Both the position numbers and the translations under genes were made by a program. The notes under the pieces were generated by a model, which did no database searches, was not told where the DNA came from, and was given only the letters and a program-made list of their open reading frames with translations. A stretch of DNA of 64,000 nt from Maribellus maritimus. GTDB lineage: Bacteria > Bacteroidota > Bacteroidia > Bacteroidales > Prolixibacteraceae. Where the stretch lies: positions 186,001 to 250,000 of the forward strand of contig NZ_JAIKLE010000005.1 of NCBI RefSeq assembly GCF_022267315.1, in the 5' to 3' direction. The first letter of the stretch is position 1; the number at the start of each line of letters is the position of its first letter. Of the stretch, positions 43,886 to 52,442 are shown piece by piece.

Positions 43886-44515
43886 GTGAATAATTTTAAT
43901 ATACAATATCAATTTCTCGAAAAGGAGCTGCAGGAAGAAATTCTAAATGTAGGTATCCAAAAAACTTTCCAGCCCAACGAAGTTCTTATTCGTGAAGGAC
44001 AGTTCATCACAAGTTTCCCGCTGGTTTTAAAAGGATTAATAAGAATAACCCGGAACAACGACGACGGAAACGAGTTGCTCTTGTATTATTTAAAAGATAA
44101 TGAAGTTTGTGCCATGTCACTGACTTGCTGTATGGCAAACTCAACCAGCAACGTACAAGCGATTACAGAAGAAGAAACTGAAGTTATTATGCTTCCCGTT
44201 TCGTTGTTGGATAGTTGGATGTGTAAATACCCGTCATGGAAACAATTTGTTATGCAAACATTTCAAAACCGCTTCAGGACGATGATTGACACAGTTGATA
44301 CACTTGCTTTTTTGAAACTGGATGAAAGATTGGTTAAATTTTTTGTAGACAGGAAGGAAAAATCGGGTTTAAAAACGTTTAACGGAACACATCAGGATTT
44401 GGCGCTTCAGCTAAACACTTCACGGGAAGTCATTTCCAGGTTGTTAAAAAAACTGGAAAAAGGAGGTAAAATTCAACTTTCAAGAAATTTTATTGATTTT
44501 TCCGGACTTTTGTGA
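43886..44515 (+). CDS. Crp/Fnr family transcriptional regulator
   Basis: A 209-aa regulator with a GTG start. Its N-terminal cyclic-nucleotide-binding-like beta roll (about 15-130, with FQPNEVLIREGQFITSFPLV) lacks the FNR Cys cluster, though CAMSLTCCMANS carries three Cys in another place. A helical dimer region and a C-terminal winged helix with TSREVISRLLKKLEKGG (HTH recognition helix near 180-195) follow. It binds DNA as a dimer; the ligand is unknown. An inverted repeat lies at its start. Single gene, upstream of serA on the same strand. Confidence 0.9.
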   Translation: MNNFNIQYQFLEKELQEEILNVGIQKTFQPNEVLIREGQFITSFPLVLKGLIRITRNNDDGNELLLYYLKDNEVCAMSLTCCMANSTSNVQAITEEETEVIMLPVSLLDSWMCKYPSWKQFVMQTFQNRFRTMIDTVDTLAFLKLDERLVKFFVDRKEKSGLKTFNGTHQDLALQLNTSREVISRLLKKLEKGGKIQLSRNFIDFSGLL

Positions 44516-44856
44516 CTTTTATTACAGTCCATTTTTTGAAGTCTTATTTTATTTGCAGCAGACAATTCAGAGTTAATAGTTCATAACTATTACTTCAAAA
44601 TTTTTTGGGTTATAAAATCGGTTAGTAGTTGAAGGTTGTTAAGCCAGATTCAGTGGAATCTGGCTTTTTCGTTTAGCTATTTTCATCAATGCTTTACCAG
44701 GCTGCCTGAGTCTCCATCTAAAATCATTATAAATTAGTTAATGTTAATTTCATTTTAAAAACTTAACCCCGTTTTAACTTCGGGATTTTCAATAATTTGA
44801 TGATATTTGTCACAATTCAGTTACAGAGTTAGACAACCTTTTAAATAATTAGCCAA
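44516..44856 (+). other. Long 3' region of the Crp gene and serA leader
   Basis: No coding frame is credible. It holds the terminator at 44641-44669, which is 125 bases after the regulator stop, far enough to allow a small RNA or a long 3' UTR. Downstream of it, 187 bases of AT-rich leader precede serA. No riboswitch fold was recognised. Confidence 0.4.
44641..44669 (+). terminator. Intrinsic terminator
   Basis: Perfect 11-bp stem AAGCCAGATTC/GAATCTGGCTT with an AGTG loop and a T run. It closes the transcript of the Crp/Fnr gene or of a short RNA ahead of it. Confidence 0.9.
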
Positions 44857-46029
44857 ATGTTTAAAATACAAACGTTAAATAAAATAGATCCGGAAGGACT
44901 AAAACTTTTCCCTCTTAGTAATTACGAAATAGCAAGTGAAATACCGAATGCTGACGCCGTTATATTAAGAAGTTTCAAAATGCATGATATGGAACTACCG
45001 TCATCTTTAAAAGCAGTAGCGCGGGCAGGTGCGGGTGTAAATAATATTCCAATTGAAAAGTGTACAGAAAAAGGAGTTGTTGTTTTTAATACTCCCGGGG
45101 CAAATGCAAACGGTGTAAAAGAACTGGTGATTGCTGGTATGCTACTTGCCTCACGCGATATTGTTGAGTCGGTTACCTGGGCAAAAACACTAATTGGCAA
45201 AGGCGATGAGGTACCGGCATTAATAGAACAGGGTAAAAAGAATTTTGCAGGACAGGAAATAAAAGGAAAAACCCTGGCAGTAATTGGATTGGGAGCCATT
45301 GGCGTGTTGGTTGCAAATGCTGCATCTGCACTCCGTATGAATGTAGTAGGCTACGATCCTTACATGTCAGTGAAACATGCGTTAAAATTAAGCCGCGAAG
45401 TTACCTGGATGGAAGGAGTTCAACCTTTGCTGGCACAAGCCGATTATGTAACCATCAATATTCCATTGACTCCGGAAACCAAAGGCTACATCAACAAAGA
45501 AAAATTCAGGATGATGAAGGACGGAGTCCGTATCTTAAACTTCGCCCGTGGAGGCCTGGTTGATACAGAAAGTCTGAGAGAAGCCATTGCATCAGGGAAA
45601 GTAGCGCGTTATATCACCGATTTTCCTGACGAAGAAATGCTAAAAATGGACAACGTTATTTCAATTCCTCACCTTGGAGCTTCAACAAAAGAATCTGAAA
45701 CAAATTGTGCAATTATGGCGGTGGAACAGGTTCAGGATTTTCTTGAAAACGGAAACATTAAAAATTCAGTTAATTTCCCCGAGGCAGCAATGGAGCGCAA
45801 CGGAGGAAGCAGAATTTTAATTGCCAACAAAAATATTCCCAATATGGTCAGCCAAATCTCAAGTGTTTTAGCTGCTGAAGGCATCAACATTGATAACATG
45901 TTAAACAAAAAAAGAGACGATATTGCATATAATATCATCGATGTTGCACAGAAAAATATTGATGAATCAGTAAGAACCAAACTCAAGAATATAGAAGGAG
46001 TTTTTATGGTTCGAATTATTCAAGATTAA
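44857..46029 (+). CDS. serA: D-3-phosphoglycerate dehydrogenase
   Basis: A 390-aa 2-hydroxyacid dehydrogenase that oxidises 3-phosphoglycerate to start serine synthesis. The NAD motif GLGAIGVLVANAA (about 147-159), the catalytic Arg in ILNFARGGLVD and His in ISIPHLGAST are present. A C-terminal ACT domain (about 315-390, IPNMVSQISSVLAAEGINI) is the usual site for allosteric serine binding. It is shorter than the long plant and Mycobacterium form. serC is not adjacent in the window. It has its own terminator. Confidence 0.92.
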   Translation: MFKIQTLNKIDPEGLKLFPLSNYEIASEIPNADAVILRSFKMHDMELPSSLKAVARAGAGVNNIPIEKCTEKGVVVFNTPGANANGVKELVIAGMLLASRDIVESVTWAKTLIGKGDEVPALIEQGKKNFAGQEIKGKTLAVIGLGAIGVLVANAASALRMNVVGYDPYMSVKHALKLSREVTWMEGVQPLLAQADYVTINIPLTPETKGYINKEKFRMMKDGVRILNFARGGLVDTESLREAIASGKVARYITDFPDEEMLKMDNVISIPHLGASTKESETNCAIMAVEQVQDFLENGNIKNSVNFPEAAMERNGGSRILIANKNIPNMVSQISSVLAAEGINIDNMLNKKRDDIAYNIIDVAQKNIDESVRTKLKNIEGVFMVRIIQD

Positions 46030-46043
46030 GAAATTCTGAAATT

Positions 46044-46078
46044 AAAAGAGGGATCCAAGAGAGTTCCTCTTTTTTTTT
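46044..46078 (+). terminator. serA terminator
   Basis: A 10-bp stem AAAAGAGGGA/TTCCTCTTTT (one G-T pair) with a 10-base loop, followed by a T run, 15 bases after the serA stop. Confidence 0.8.
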
Positions 46079-46129
46079 AAATTTGCACTTTCCTGAACTT
46101 CCGTGAAATTTAGAACTAAAATTACAATC

Positions 46130-48160
46130 ATGACAAAAAGTATCAAGACAAAAGCAGCCGACAATATTCGCATCTTAGCTGCAGCAATGGTAGAAAAGGC
46201 TAAATCAGGACATCCTGGAGGAGCTATGGGTGGAGCCGATTTTATCAACATTTTATATTCTGAATTTTTAAATTACGATCCTTCAGATATGACGTGGGCT
46301 AACCGCGATCGATTTTTCCTTGATCCAGGTCATATGTCACCCATGTTATATGCAGCTTTATCGTTGGCAGGATTTTACAGCATGGAAGACCTGGAAAACT
46401 TTCGCCAGTGGGGAAGTGTAACACCTGGTCACCCCGAAGTCGACGTAGAAAGAGGCGTGGAAAACACATCAGGCCCGTTGGGTCAGGGACATACAATGGC
46501 AGTAGGTGCTGCCATTACAGAACGGTTCCTGGCAGAACGTTTTGGGGAATGGTTGAGTCATAAAACCTACGCTTATATTTCTGACGGTGGAGTCCAGGAA
46601 GAGGTTTCGCAGGGTGCCGGACGAATTGCAGGACATTTAGGGCTAAGCAACCTCATTATGTTCTACGACTCAAACGACATCCAGCTTTCTACTGAAACAA
46701 ATGTCGTTTCACTTGAAGATACAGCAAAAAAATATGAAGCATGGGGCTGGAGCGTTTCTATTATTGATGGAAATAATGAAGGTCAAATCAGAGAAGCGCT
46801 TACAAAAGCAAATGCAGAAACAGAAAAACCTTCGCTGATTATTGGGAAAACTATTATGGGAAAAGGCGCGCTGACCGACTCTGGCAGTAGTTATGAAAAA
46901 CAGGTGGAAACCCATGGTATGCCATTATCAAATGCTGGCGCTTCCTTTGAAAAAACAATCAGCAATTTAGGTGGAGATCCTGAAAATCCTTTTGCAATTT
47001 TTGATGAAGTAAAAGAATTCTACGAAAATAGAAAAGCGGAATTAAAAGAGGCTGCTGCCGCCCAAAAAGCAAAACAGGCTGAATGGGAGAAAGCCAACCC
47101 GGAAATGGCAGAAAAGTTAAACGGTTTCTTTTCCGGAGAAGCTTCAAAATTCGACTTCGCTGCAATTGAACAAAAAGCAAATACAGCAACACGCGGAGCT
47201 TCCGGAACAGCACTGGCTTCTTTTGCCGGTAAAATAGAAAATATGATCGTGGCTTCAGCTGACCTTTCCAACTCTGACAAAACAGACGGATTTCTAAAAA
47301 AAACCACGCCGTTTAAAAAAGGCGATTTTAGTGGTTCCTTTCTGCAAGTCGGAGTAAGTGAATTAACCATGGCATGTATTGCAAATGGAATGGCTTTACA
47401 CGGTGGTGTAATTCCGGTTTGCGGAACATTCTTTGTTTTCTCTGATTACATGAAGCCAGCAGTTCGATTGGCAGCATTGATGGAATTGCCTGTAAAATAT
47501 GTTTGGACTCATGACGCATTCCGCGTGGGTGAAGACGGGCCAACGCACCAGCCAGTTGAACAGGAAGCGCAGATTCGCTTGCTGGAAAAACTCAAAAACC
47601 ACAGCGGTGAAAACAGCATGCTTGTTCTTCGTCCGGCTGATGCCAATGAAACAACAGTAGCCTGGAAAATGGCTATTGAGAATACAAGTACACCAACTGC
47701 CCTGATTCTGTCCCGTCAGAATATCAACGACCTTCCGGTTGAAGGAAATGCGTACGAATCGGCTCTGCAAGCTGAAAAAGGCGCTTATATTGTTTTAAAA
47801 CCGGAAACTAAACCTGATGTGGTTTTGGTTGCCAGCGGTTCAGAAGTAGCAACTTTGGTTGATGGGGCTAAGCTTCTCTCTGATAAAGACGGGCTAAAAG
47901 TTCAGGTGGTTTCCGCTCCCTCTGAAGGCTTATTCAGAAATCAGGCCGCAGACTACCAGGAAAGTGTACTTCCAACCGGAGTGCCTCGCTTTGGAATGAC
48001 AGCGGGCTTACCTGTAACCTTAGCCGGGCTGGTTGGAGAAAATGGTAAAACCTGGGGGCTGGATTCCTTTGGTTTCTCTGCGCCTTACAAAGTACTTGAT
48101 GAAAAACTCGGGTTCAATGAAGAAAATGTATACAACCAGGTAAAAGAATTACTTGCTTAA
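46130..48160 (+). CDS. tkt: Transketolase
   Basis: Residues run from the ATG at 46130 (MTKSIKTKAADN); the frame extends back to a GTG at 46103 without family similarity. A 676-aa thiamine-diphosphate enzyme of the pentose phosphate pathway. Diagnostics: KSGHPGGAMGGAD, the GPLGQGHTMAVGAA loop, the ThDP motif (YISDGGVQEEV, ending MFYDSNDIQLS) and the pyrimidine-binding CGTFFVFSDYMKPAVRLAAL region with HDAFRVGEDGPTHQP. It transfers two-carbon ketol units between sugar phosphates. Single gene between two terminators. Confidence 0.95.
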   Translation: MTKSIKTKAADNIRILAAAMVEKAKSGHPGGAMGGADFINILYSEFLNYDPSDMTWANRDRFFLDPGHMSPMLYAALSLAGFYSMEDLENFRQWGSVTPGHPEVDVERGVENTSGPLGQGHTMAVGAAITERFLAERFGEWLSHKTYAYISDGGVQEEVSQGAGRIAGHLGLSNLIMFYDSNDIQLSTETNVVSLEDTAKKYEAWGWSVSIIDGNNEGQIREALTKANAETEKPSLIIGKTIMGKGALTDSGSSYEKQVETHGMPLSNAGASFEKTISNLGGDPENPFAIFDEVKEFYENRKAELKEAAAAQKAKQAEWEKANPEMAEKLNGFFSGEASKFDFAAIEQKANTATRGASGTALASFAGKIENMIVASADLSNSDKTDGFLKKTTPFKKGDFSGSFLQVGVSELTMACIANGMALHGGVIPVCGTFFVFSDYMKPAVRLAALMELPVKYVWTHDAFRVGEDGPTHQPVEQEAQIRLLEKLKNHSGENSMLVLRPADANETTVAWKMAIENTSTPTALILSRQNINDLPVEGNAYESALQAEKGAYIVLKPETKPDVVLVASGSEVATLVDGAKLLSDKDGLKVQVVSAPSEGLFRNQAADYQESVLPTGVPRFGMTAGLPVTLAGLVGENGKTWGLDSFGFSAPYKVLDEKLGFNEENVYNQVKELLA

Positions 48161-48181
48161 ACCTTCTTTTAAAATATTTCA

Positions 48182-48214
48182 AAAATGCTCTGTAACTTTT
48201 GCAGGGCATTTTTT
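48182..48214 (+). terminator. Transketolase terminator
   Basis: An 11-bp stem AAAATGCTCTG/CAGGGCATTTT (one G-T pair) then a T run, 21 bases after the stop. A 63-codon frame through it (48185-48376) is not a gene. Confidence 0.85.
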
Positions 48215-48383
48215 ATATACTGCTTTTGCTCCGCCCCTAATGCATCAAATACAGTTATTTCATCAAAGAAAAAAGAGCTGATACTCAAGCTTTATTTTAA
48301 CTCCCCTTATTTTTTGGATTTTCATTACATTAGCGAAAACAAAAGCCTGAAAAAAAAGGACACACAGAATAAATAAATGAACG

Positions 48384-48956
48384 ATGAAATTTCTTACCCT
48401 TTCCATATTAATGATTCTCTCCGGCACGTTCTTAACAGCACAGCAACTTGATTCAACGGCTCTGATTATTATCGATATCCAGGATTTTTATTTCTCGGGA
48501 GGAGCATCAGAGTTGGTGGAACCCGAAAAGGCTGCCGACCAGGCTGCTGTCCTTCTTGACCATTTTCGAAAAAAAAACGGTTTGGTAATTCACATAAAAC
48601 ATCTTTTTGAACCGGGTGGTGATATCAATAAACGTGTAAAACCGGTCGATGGAGAAAAAATCTTCTCAAAAAAAGAAGTTAATGCGTTTTTAAATACGGG
48701 ACTAAACGACTATCTCAAGGCAAACCATATTAAAAATGTAGTTTTGTGTGGCATGCAAACCCATATGTGTTTAGAAGCAGGAACCCGGGCGGCACACGAT
48801 TATGGTTATGCCTGTACCGTAATAGAAGATGCCTGTGCTACACGGGATCTCACATTTGAAGATGTTACCGTAGAAGCGAAGGATGTTCACTTCTCTACTT
48901 TGACCACGTTAAGGAATTATGCGAAGATTATAAAATTGGAAGATTATTTGAAATAA
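48384..48956 (+). CDS. Exported isochorismatase-like cysteine hydrolase
   Basis: A 190-aa protein of the isochorismatase/nicotinamidase fold. The triad looks present: Asp31 in LIIIDIQDF, Lys96 or Lys97 in IFSKKEVNAF, nucleophile Cys129 in GMQTHMCLEAG, preceded by the cis-peptide region VVLCG. Unusually for this family it starts with a clean signal peptide (MKFLTLSILMILSGTFLTAQ), so it acts in the periplasm. Substrates in the family include nicotinamide, ureas, N-carbamoyl compounds and isochorismate; here it is unknown. It is convergent with the sulfatase, 15 bases apart. Confidence 0.85.
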   Translation: MKFLTLSILMILSGTFLTAQQLDSTALIIIDIQDFYFSGGASELVEPEKAADQAAVLLDHFRKKNGLVIHIKHLFEPGGDINKRVKPVDGEKIFSKKEVNAFLNTGLNDYLKANHIKNVVLCGMQTHMCLEAGTRAAHDYGYACTVIEDACATRDLTFEDVTVEAKDVHFSTLTTLRNYAKIIKLEDYLK

Positions 48957-48971
48957 CCTCTTTTCCCGAAT

Positions 48972-50507
48972 TTATTTATAATCTGCCCCGGTCAGACTTT
49001 TTAATACTGATTCCTGCCAGTTTCTCAACTCTTTTTGCATTTGCTCTACAATTTCAGGAAATTCAGAAGCAAGATTTATTGTTTCGCCCCGGTCTTTTTG
49101 GAGATCGTACAATTCAAAACCTGCATCACCGGGTGAGCCACCATCAGCAACCAGTTTAAAACGATCGTTTACCACTGTACGTTCGCCACCATAATCGGCC
49201 TCGGAAATAACGTCATATTTCAGATTTCTAAAAGTTCGCGTATATTTTCCGTTCATCATTTTCACCAGCGGCGTTGTTCCTTCCTGCAATTCGGGGTCAA
49301 TATATGGTTCAGCTTCATCGTCAAACACTTTTCCGGATTCAAATTGCCAGAAAAAAATGGGTTCTCCACGCAGCTTTTCCGGCTCATTAAAAAACGAAAC
49401 AAGACTTATGCCATCAAGAGGCCGGTCAGGAAGCAATTGCCCTGTAAGTTCCGCCAATGTTGGTAAAAAATCGCTGGTTACAGCCGAACTTTGAACAATT
49501 CCGTGTTTTTTTACTCCCTGCGGCCACTCCAACACACCGGGAACAAGAACACCTCCCTCGTATAACGAACCTTTCTGAGCACGGACTGTCATTCCGGTTC
49601 TGCCTGCACTTTGAGGAGTTCCGTTGTCACCACAATACCATACCAAAGTATTATCTTTCAATTTGTTTTCCTTCAGAAATTCCCTCAATGTTCCAATAGA
49701 TCGGTCCATTGCTGTTATTTCGGCATAACGTTCTTTTAACACATCGCGAAGCGAACGTTCAACCCTTTCACCTGTTTTGTTGGAAGTAAGTTGAACAGTT
49801 AATCGATCTAAACTGTCGGGTAGATTTTCATAAAGAGCAATATCTTCTGGCAAACCACTGTATGGTTCATGCGGAGAACCAAACCATACCACAATAAAAA
49901 AAGGCTGTTTATTTTGATGACTATTTTTAATAAAGCGGATGGCTTCTTCAACAACTATTGCTGAACTTTCGCCCTCAATTTTCTCCGGTTTTCCTCCATT
50001 ACGGGATAAAACCGGATCGATTTCAAAAAAATTATCGTGCGAGAGCCATTCATCAAATCCCATGGCCCCCGGACTCGTTGGCGAATCCTTTTTCACAGGT
50101 CCCAGATGCCATTTGCCATAATGGGCGCAAGCATAACCGGCATCACTTAATAGCTGAGCAATACTTATCTCTTCCGGACGAATAGACCAGTTGGGAGAAA
50201 AAGTTCCGTAACGATTAGGGTGTCTTCCGGTCATAAAACTTCCCCGTGTTGGTGAGCAACTGGGGTGGGCAGAGTAAAACCGGTCAAAACGCAGTCCACT
50301 GGCCGCCATTTCATCTAAAACCGGCGTTTTTACAAAAGGGTGACCGTTGTATCCAACCTCATCCCAACCATGATCATCTCCCATCAACAAAATGATATTG
50401 GGACCTTTGTCCAGCTCTGCGTACCCACTACTTTCTTTCTTGGTATTTGAACAGGCGCCAATGGCCAACAATACTACAATGACTAATGCAAAAAAAAATA
50501 TTTTCAT
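48972..50507 (-). CDS. Sulfatase (formylglycine-dependent, S1 family) lipoprotein
   Basis: The start is set at ATG 50507 (MKIFFFALVIVVLLAIGAC), which gives a lipoprotein signal with lipobox Cys19; the longer frame begins with TTG and lacks a signal. The 511-aa enzyme has Cys84 in SCSPTRGSFMTGRH, the CxPxR site oxidised to formylglycine, plus metal ligands in GDDHGWDE and the lower segment HYGKWHLGP. It removes sulfate esters from sulfated glycans. The maturase (anSME) is not in the window. Neighbours are an SGNH hydrolase and an arabinofuranosidase, so a role in polysaccharide use is likely. Confidence 0.93.
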   Translation of the reverse strand: MKIFFFALVIVVLLAIGACSNTKKESSGYAELDKGPNIILLMGDDHGWDEVGYNGHPFVKTPVLDEMAASGLRFDRFYSAHPSCSPTRGSFMTGRHPNRYGTFSPNWSIRPEEISIAQLLSDAGYACAHYGKWHLGPVKKDSPTSPGAMGFDEWLSHDNFFEIDPVLSRNGGKPEKIEGESSAIVVEEAIRFIKNSHQNKQPFFIVVWFGSPHEPYSGLPEDIALYENLPDSLDRLTVQLTSNKTGERVERSLRDVLKERYAEITAMDRSIGTLREFLKENKLKDNTLVWYCGDNGTPQSAGRTGMTVRAQKGSLYEGGVLVPGVLEWPQGVKKHGIVQSSAVTSDFLPTLAELTGQLLPDRPLDGISLVSFFNEPEKLRGEPIFFWQFESGKVFDDEAEPYIDPELQEGTTPLVKMMNGKYTRTFRNLKYDVISEADYGGERTVVNDRFKLVADGGSPGDAGFELYDLQKDRGETINLASEFPEIVEQMQKELRNWQESVLKSLTGADYK

Positions 50508-50681
50508 AACAAGAGAACAAAATCGGTTTTTAGTTACTGCCAAAGTATTTGGATTAAACAGATATTAAATTCAGCATAAGCCAATGTGCTCATTTTAAAT
50601 AATCAGCAAAAAAGCAGTTAACATTTCAAACTATTTTCGTGCTTCAAATGTTCCTGCTTTTTTCTTCTGTAATTGAATTTC

Positions 50682-51446
50682 CTATTTCACAACCTGAAGC
50701 CAGGCTTCTGCCATAAGTTGTGCACCAGGCATTGCCGGGTGAACACCGTCGCCTGTCCAGTAGGTTTCGGGAGCATATTTTATTGCCTCGTCAAAAACAT
50801 TTTGGAAAGGCACCCAAAATGCATCAAACTCTTTCGCTATTCTTTTTGCTGCAGCCTGATACTGTTTCATAGGCTCGACCCAGGTTTCATCAACTGACTT
50901 TGTATTCAAAACATAGAATGGCTCGCAGATCACGAGCCTGACTCCAGGCAAATTCTCTTTCGTACGTTTTAGCAGAGCACGATAATCGTTTTCATAGATT
51001 TCAATTGTACCGTCGTAACGCCCGTTTCGTTTGTGCCAGTAATCATTAACGCCAATCAGAATACTAAGGACATCGGGTTTTAGGTCAAGGCAATCTTTTT
51101 CCCAGCGGTCGGCCAATTGATAAACCTTGTTTCCACTTATCCCGCGGTTATATATTGTAAGTTGTTCTTCGGGTAAAGCATTTAACAAAGCTGAAGCAGC
51201 CAAAAAAGCATACCCATGCCCAAAAGAGCCGGGGTTATTTGGCAATTCTTTTTCCTTTTCCCGCCCCGCATCGGTAATTGAATCGCCCTGAAACAGAACG
51301 GTATTTCCTTTTCCAAACAATGAATATTTTTGTTTTGAGGTACTACCTTTTGCAGGCACTGCATTTGCTACAATCGACGGAATACTCGCCAACGCTGCGG
51401 TTCCGGCAGCGGTTCTGGTTATAAAATTTCTTCTTGAAAGGTTCAT
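50682..51446 (-). CDS. SGNH/GDSL hydrolase with Tat-type signal
   Basis: A 254-aa hydrolase. The N-terminus LSRRNFITRT plus hydrophobic stretch is a twin-arginine signal. Catalytic Ser56 lies in FQGDSITDAG (block I), block III is IGVNDYWHK, and the Asp-His pair is in GDGVHPAMPGAQ. The family removes acyl groups (often acetyl) from glycans. It lies behind the sulfatase on the same strand but 175 bases away, so co-regulation is plausible rather than proven. Confidence 0.88.
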   Translation of the reverse strand: MNLSRRNFITRTAAGTAALASIPSIVANAVPAKGSTSKQKYSLFGKGNTVLFQGDSITDAGREKEKELPNNPGSFGHGYAFLAASALLNALPEEQLTIYNRGISGNKVYQLADRWEKDCLDLKPDVLSILIGVNDYWHKRNGRYDGTIEIYENDYRALLKRTKENLPGVRLVICEPFYVLNTKSVDETWVEPMKQYQAAAKRIAKEFDAFWVPFQNVFDEAIKYAPETYWTGDGVHPAMPGAQLMAEAWLQVVK

Positions 51447-51622
51447 TGGTAATATTTTAATGAATTGAAAGCCTAAAATTATAAAGTTTTCCCTGCAAAA
51501 AGAACAAATAAAAAGAAAGGTTGGTTTTTACTTTGTTTTATACTGTTACTCATAAACTATCGAACAGTCGAAATGCTGCGCAACTAATTATTGTACATTT
51601 ACATCTTTATGTAAACAGAATT

Positions 51623-52054
51623 ATGAAAGCCGTAAAGTTAATACTTGGAACGATTGTTATCGGACTGTCATTTATTTGCTGTGAAAAAGAAACCGATAGC
51701 TTTTCTGAAATTTGCGAACGGTCAGTTATTATTAGTGAAGACCAGTATATTTCCGCTCCAAACCACCAGCTAACAATACTCAGTACGGAATTAAATAACC
51801 ACTGTTTAAAAATAAGTTTTGCTTCAAGCGGATGCAGCGGAAGTTCATGGGAAGTGAAGTTAGTTGATTCCGGAGTTATTCTATATTCGAATCCACCTCA
51901 AAGAAATCTAAGATTGTCATTAAAAAATCAGGAACTATGTGATGCTTATATCGGGAAAGAAATAACATTCGATGTCAGAGCTCTGCAAATTAATGAAAAC
52001 AAAGTCTTGCTAAATTTAACAAACTCAGGAGATCAGATTTTATACGAATATTAA
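51623..52054 (+). CDS. Small lipoprotein, hypothetical
   Basis: The start is taken at ATG 51623, which gives a lipoprotein signal (MKAVKLILGTIVIGLSFICC, lipobox near the second Cys). The mature 120 residues are beta-rich with Cys residues in SEICERS, NNHCLKI and SGCSGSSW and in QELCDAY, allowing two disulfides. It looks like a small Bacteroidota lipoprotein of unknown function. The region upstream of it, between the divergent SGNH gene and this one, holds its promoter; no clean box was found. Confidence 0.6.
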   Translation: MKAVKLILGTIVIGLSFICCEKETDSFSEICERSVIISEDQYISAPNHQLTILSTELNNHCLKISFASSGCSGSSWEVKLVDSGVILYSNPPQRNLRLSLKNQELCDAYIGKEITFDVRALQINENKVLLNLTNSGDQILYEY

Positions 52055-52442
52055 ATCAAACAAACCATTCAGAAAAGAAATCTGTATATAAATACAAATA
52101 AGAAAAAAGGTATCTAAATAACCATCGTCATTGCATATAAAGATGGTTAAACAGATAAGCAGGTGATTAAATCACAATTAACAATGAAAGACAATCATGG
52201 CAAATTCTCCGGCAAGAATCATTGACAGAAACAACAACCATTTAGCAACTCACCGGGAATCAATCGTGCTTTGTAACCGAACTCTGCCATAATCGGATAG
52301 CGATAGGTGTTAAAAATACATTTATTGAGAAAATTTCAACTCCAGTCCATGGAACTTTAGCAATATATTGTTTAATTTGAACTTCTAAAATACTTAATCA
52401 TCCTTTCTTCAAAGTTCAAAAACAACTAAAAAGAATTTAATT
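52055..52442. other. Leader of the GH127 gene with palindromic sites
   Basis: No coding frame. An 8-bp inverted repeat TAACCATC/GATGGTTA spans 52119-52149, and a perfect 13-base palindrome GTGATTAAATCAC lies at 52163-52175. The latter resembles a Crp-family operator core (GTGA and TCAC arms) 268 bases before the GH127 ATG. Confidence 0.5.

Noticed and set aside
43886-44515. FNR-type oxygen sensor
   Set aside because: Cys residues are in the wrong place for an FNR iron-sulfur cluster; only the general Crp/Fnr fold is supported.
48185-48376. 63-codon frame after transketolase
   Set aside because: Begins inside the terminator hairpin and has no family similarity.
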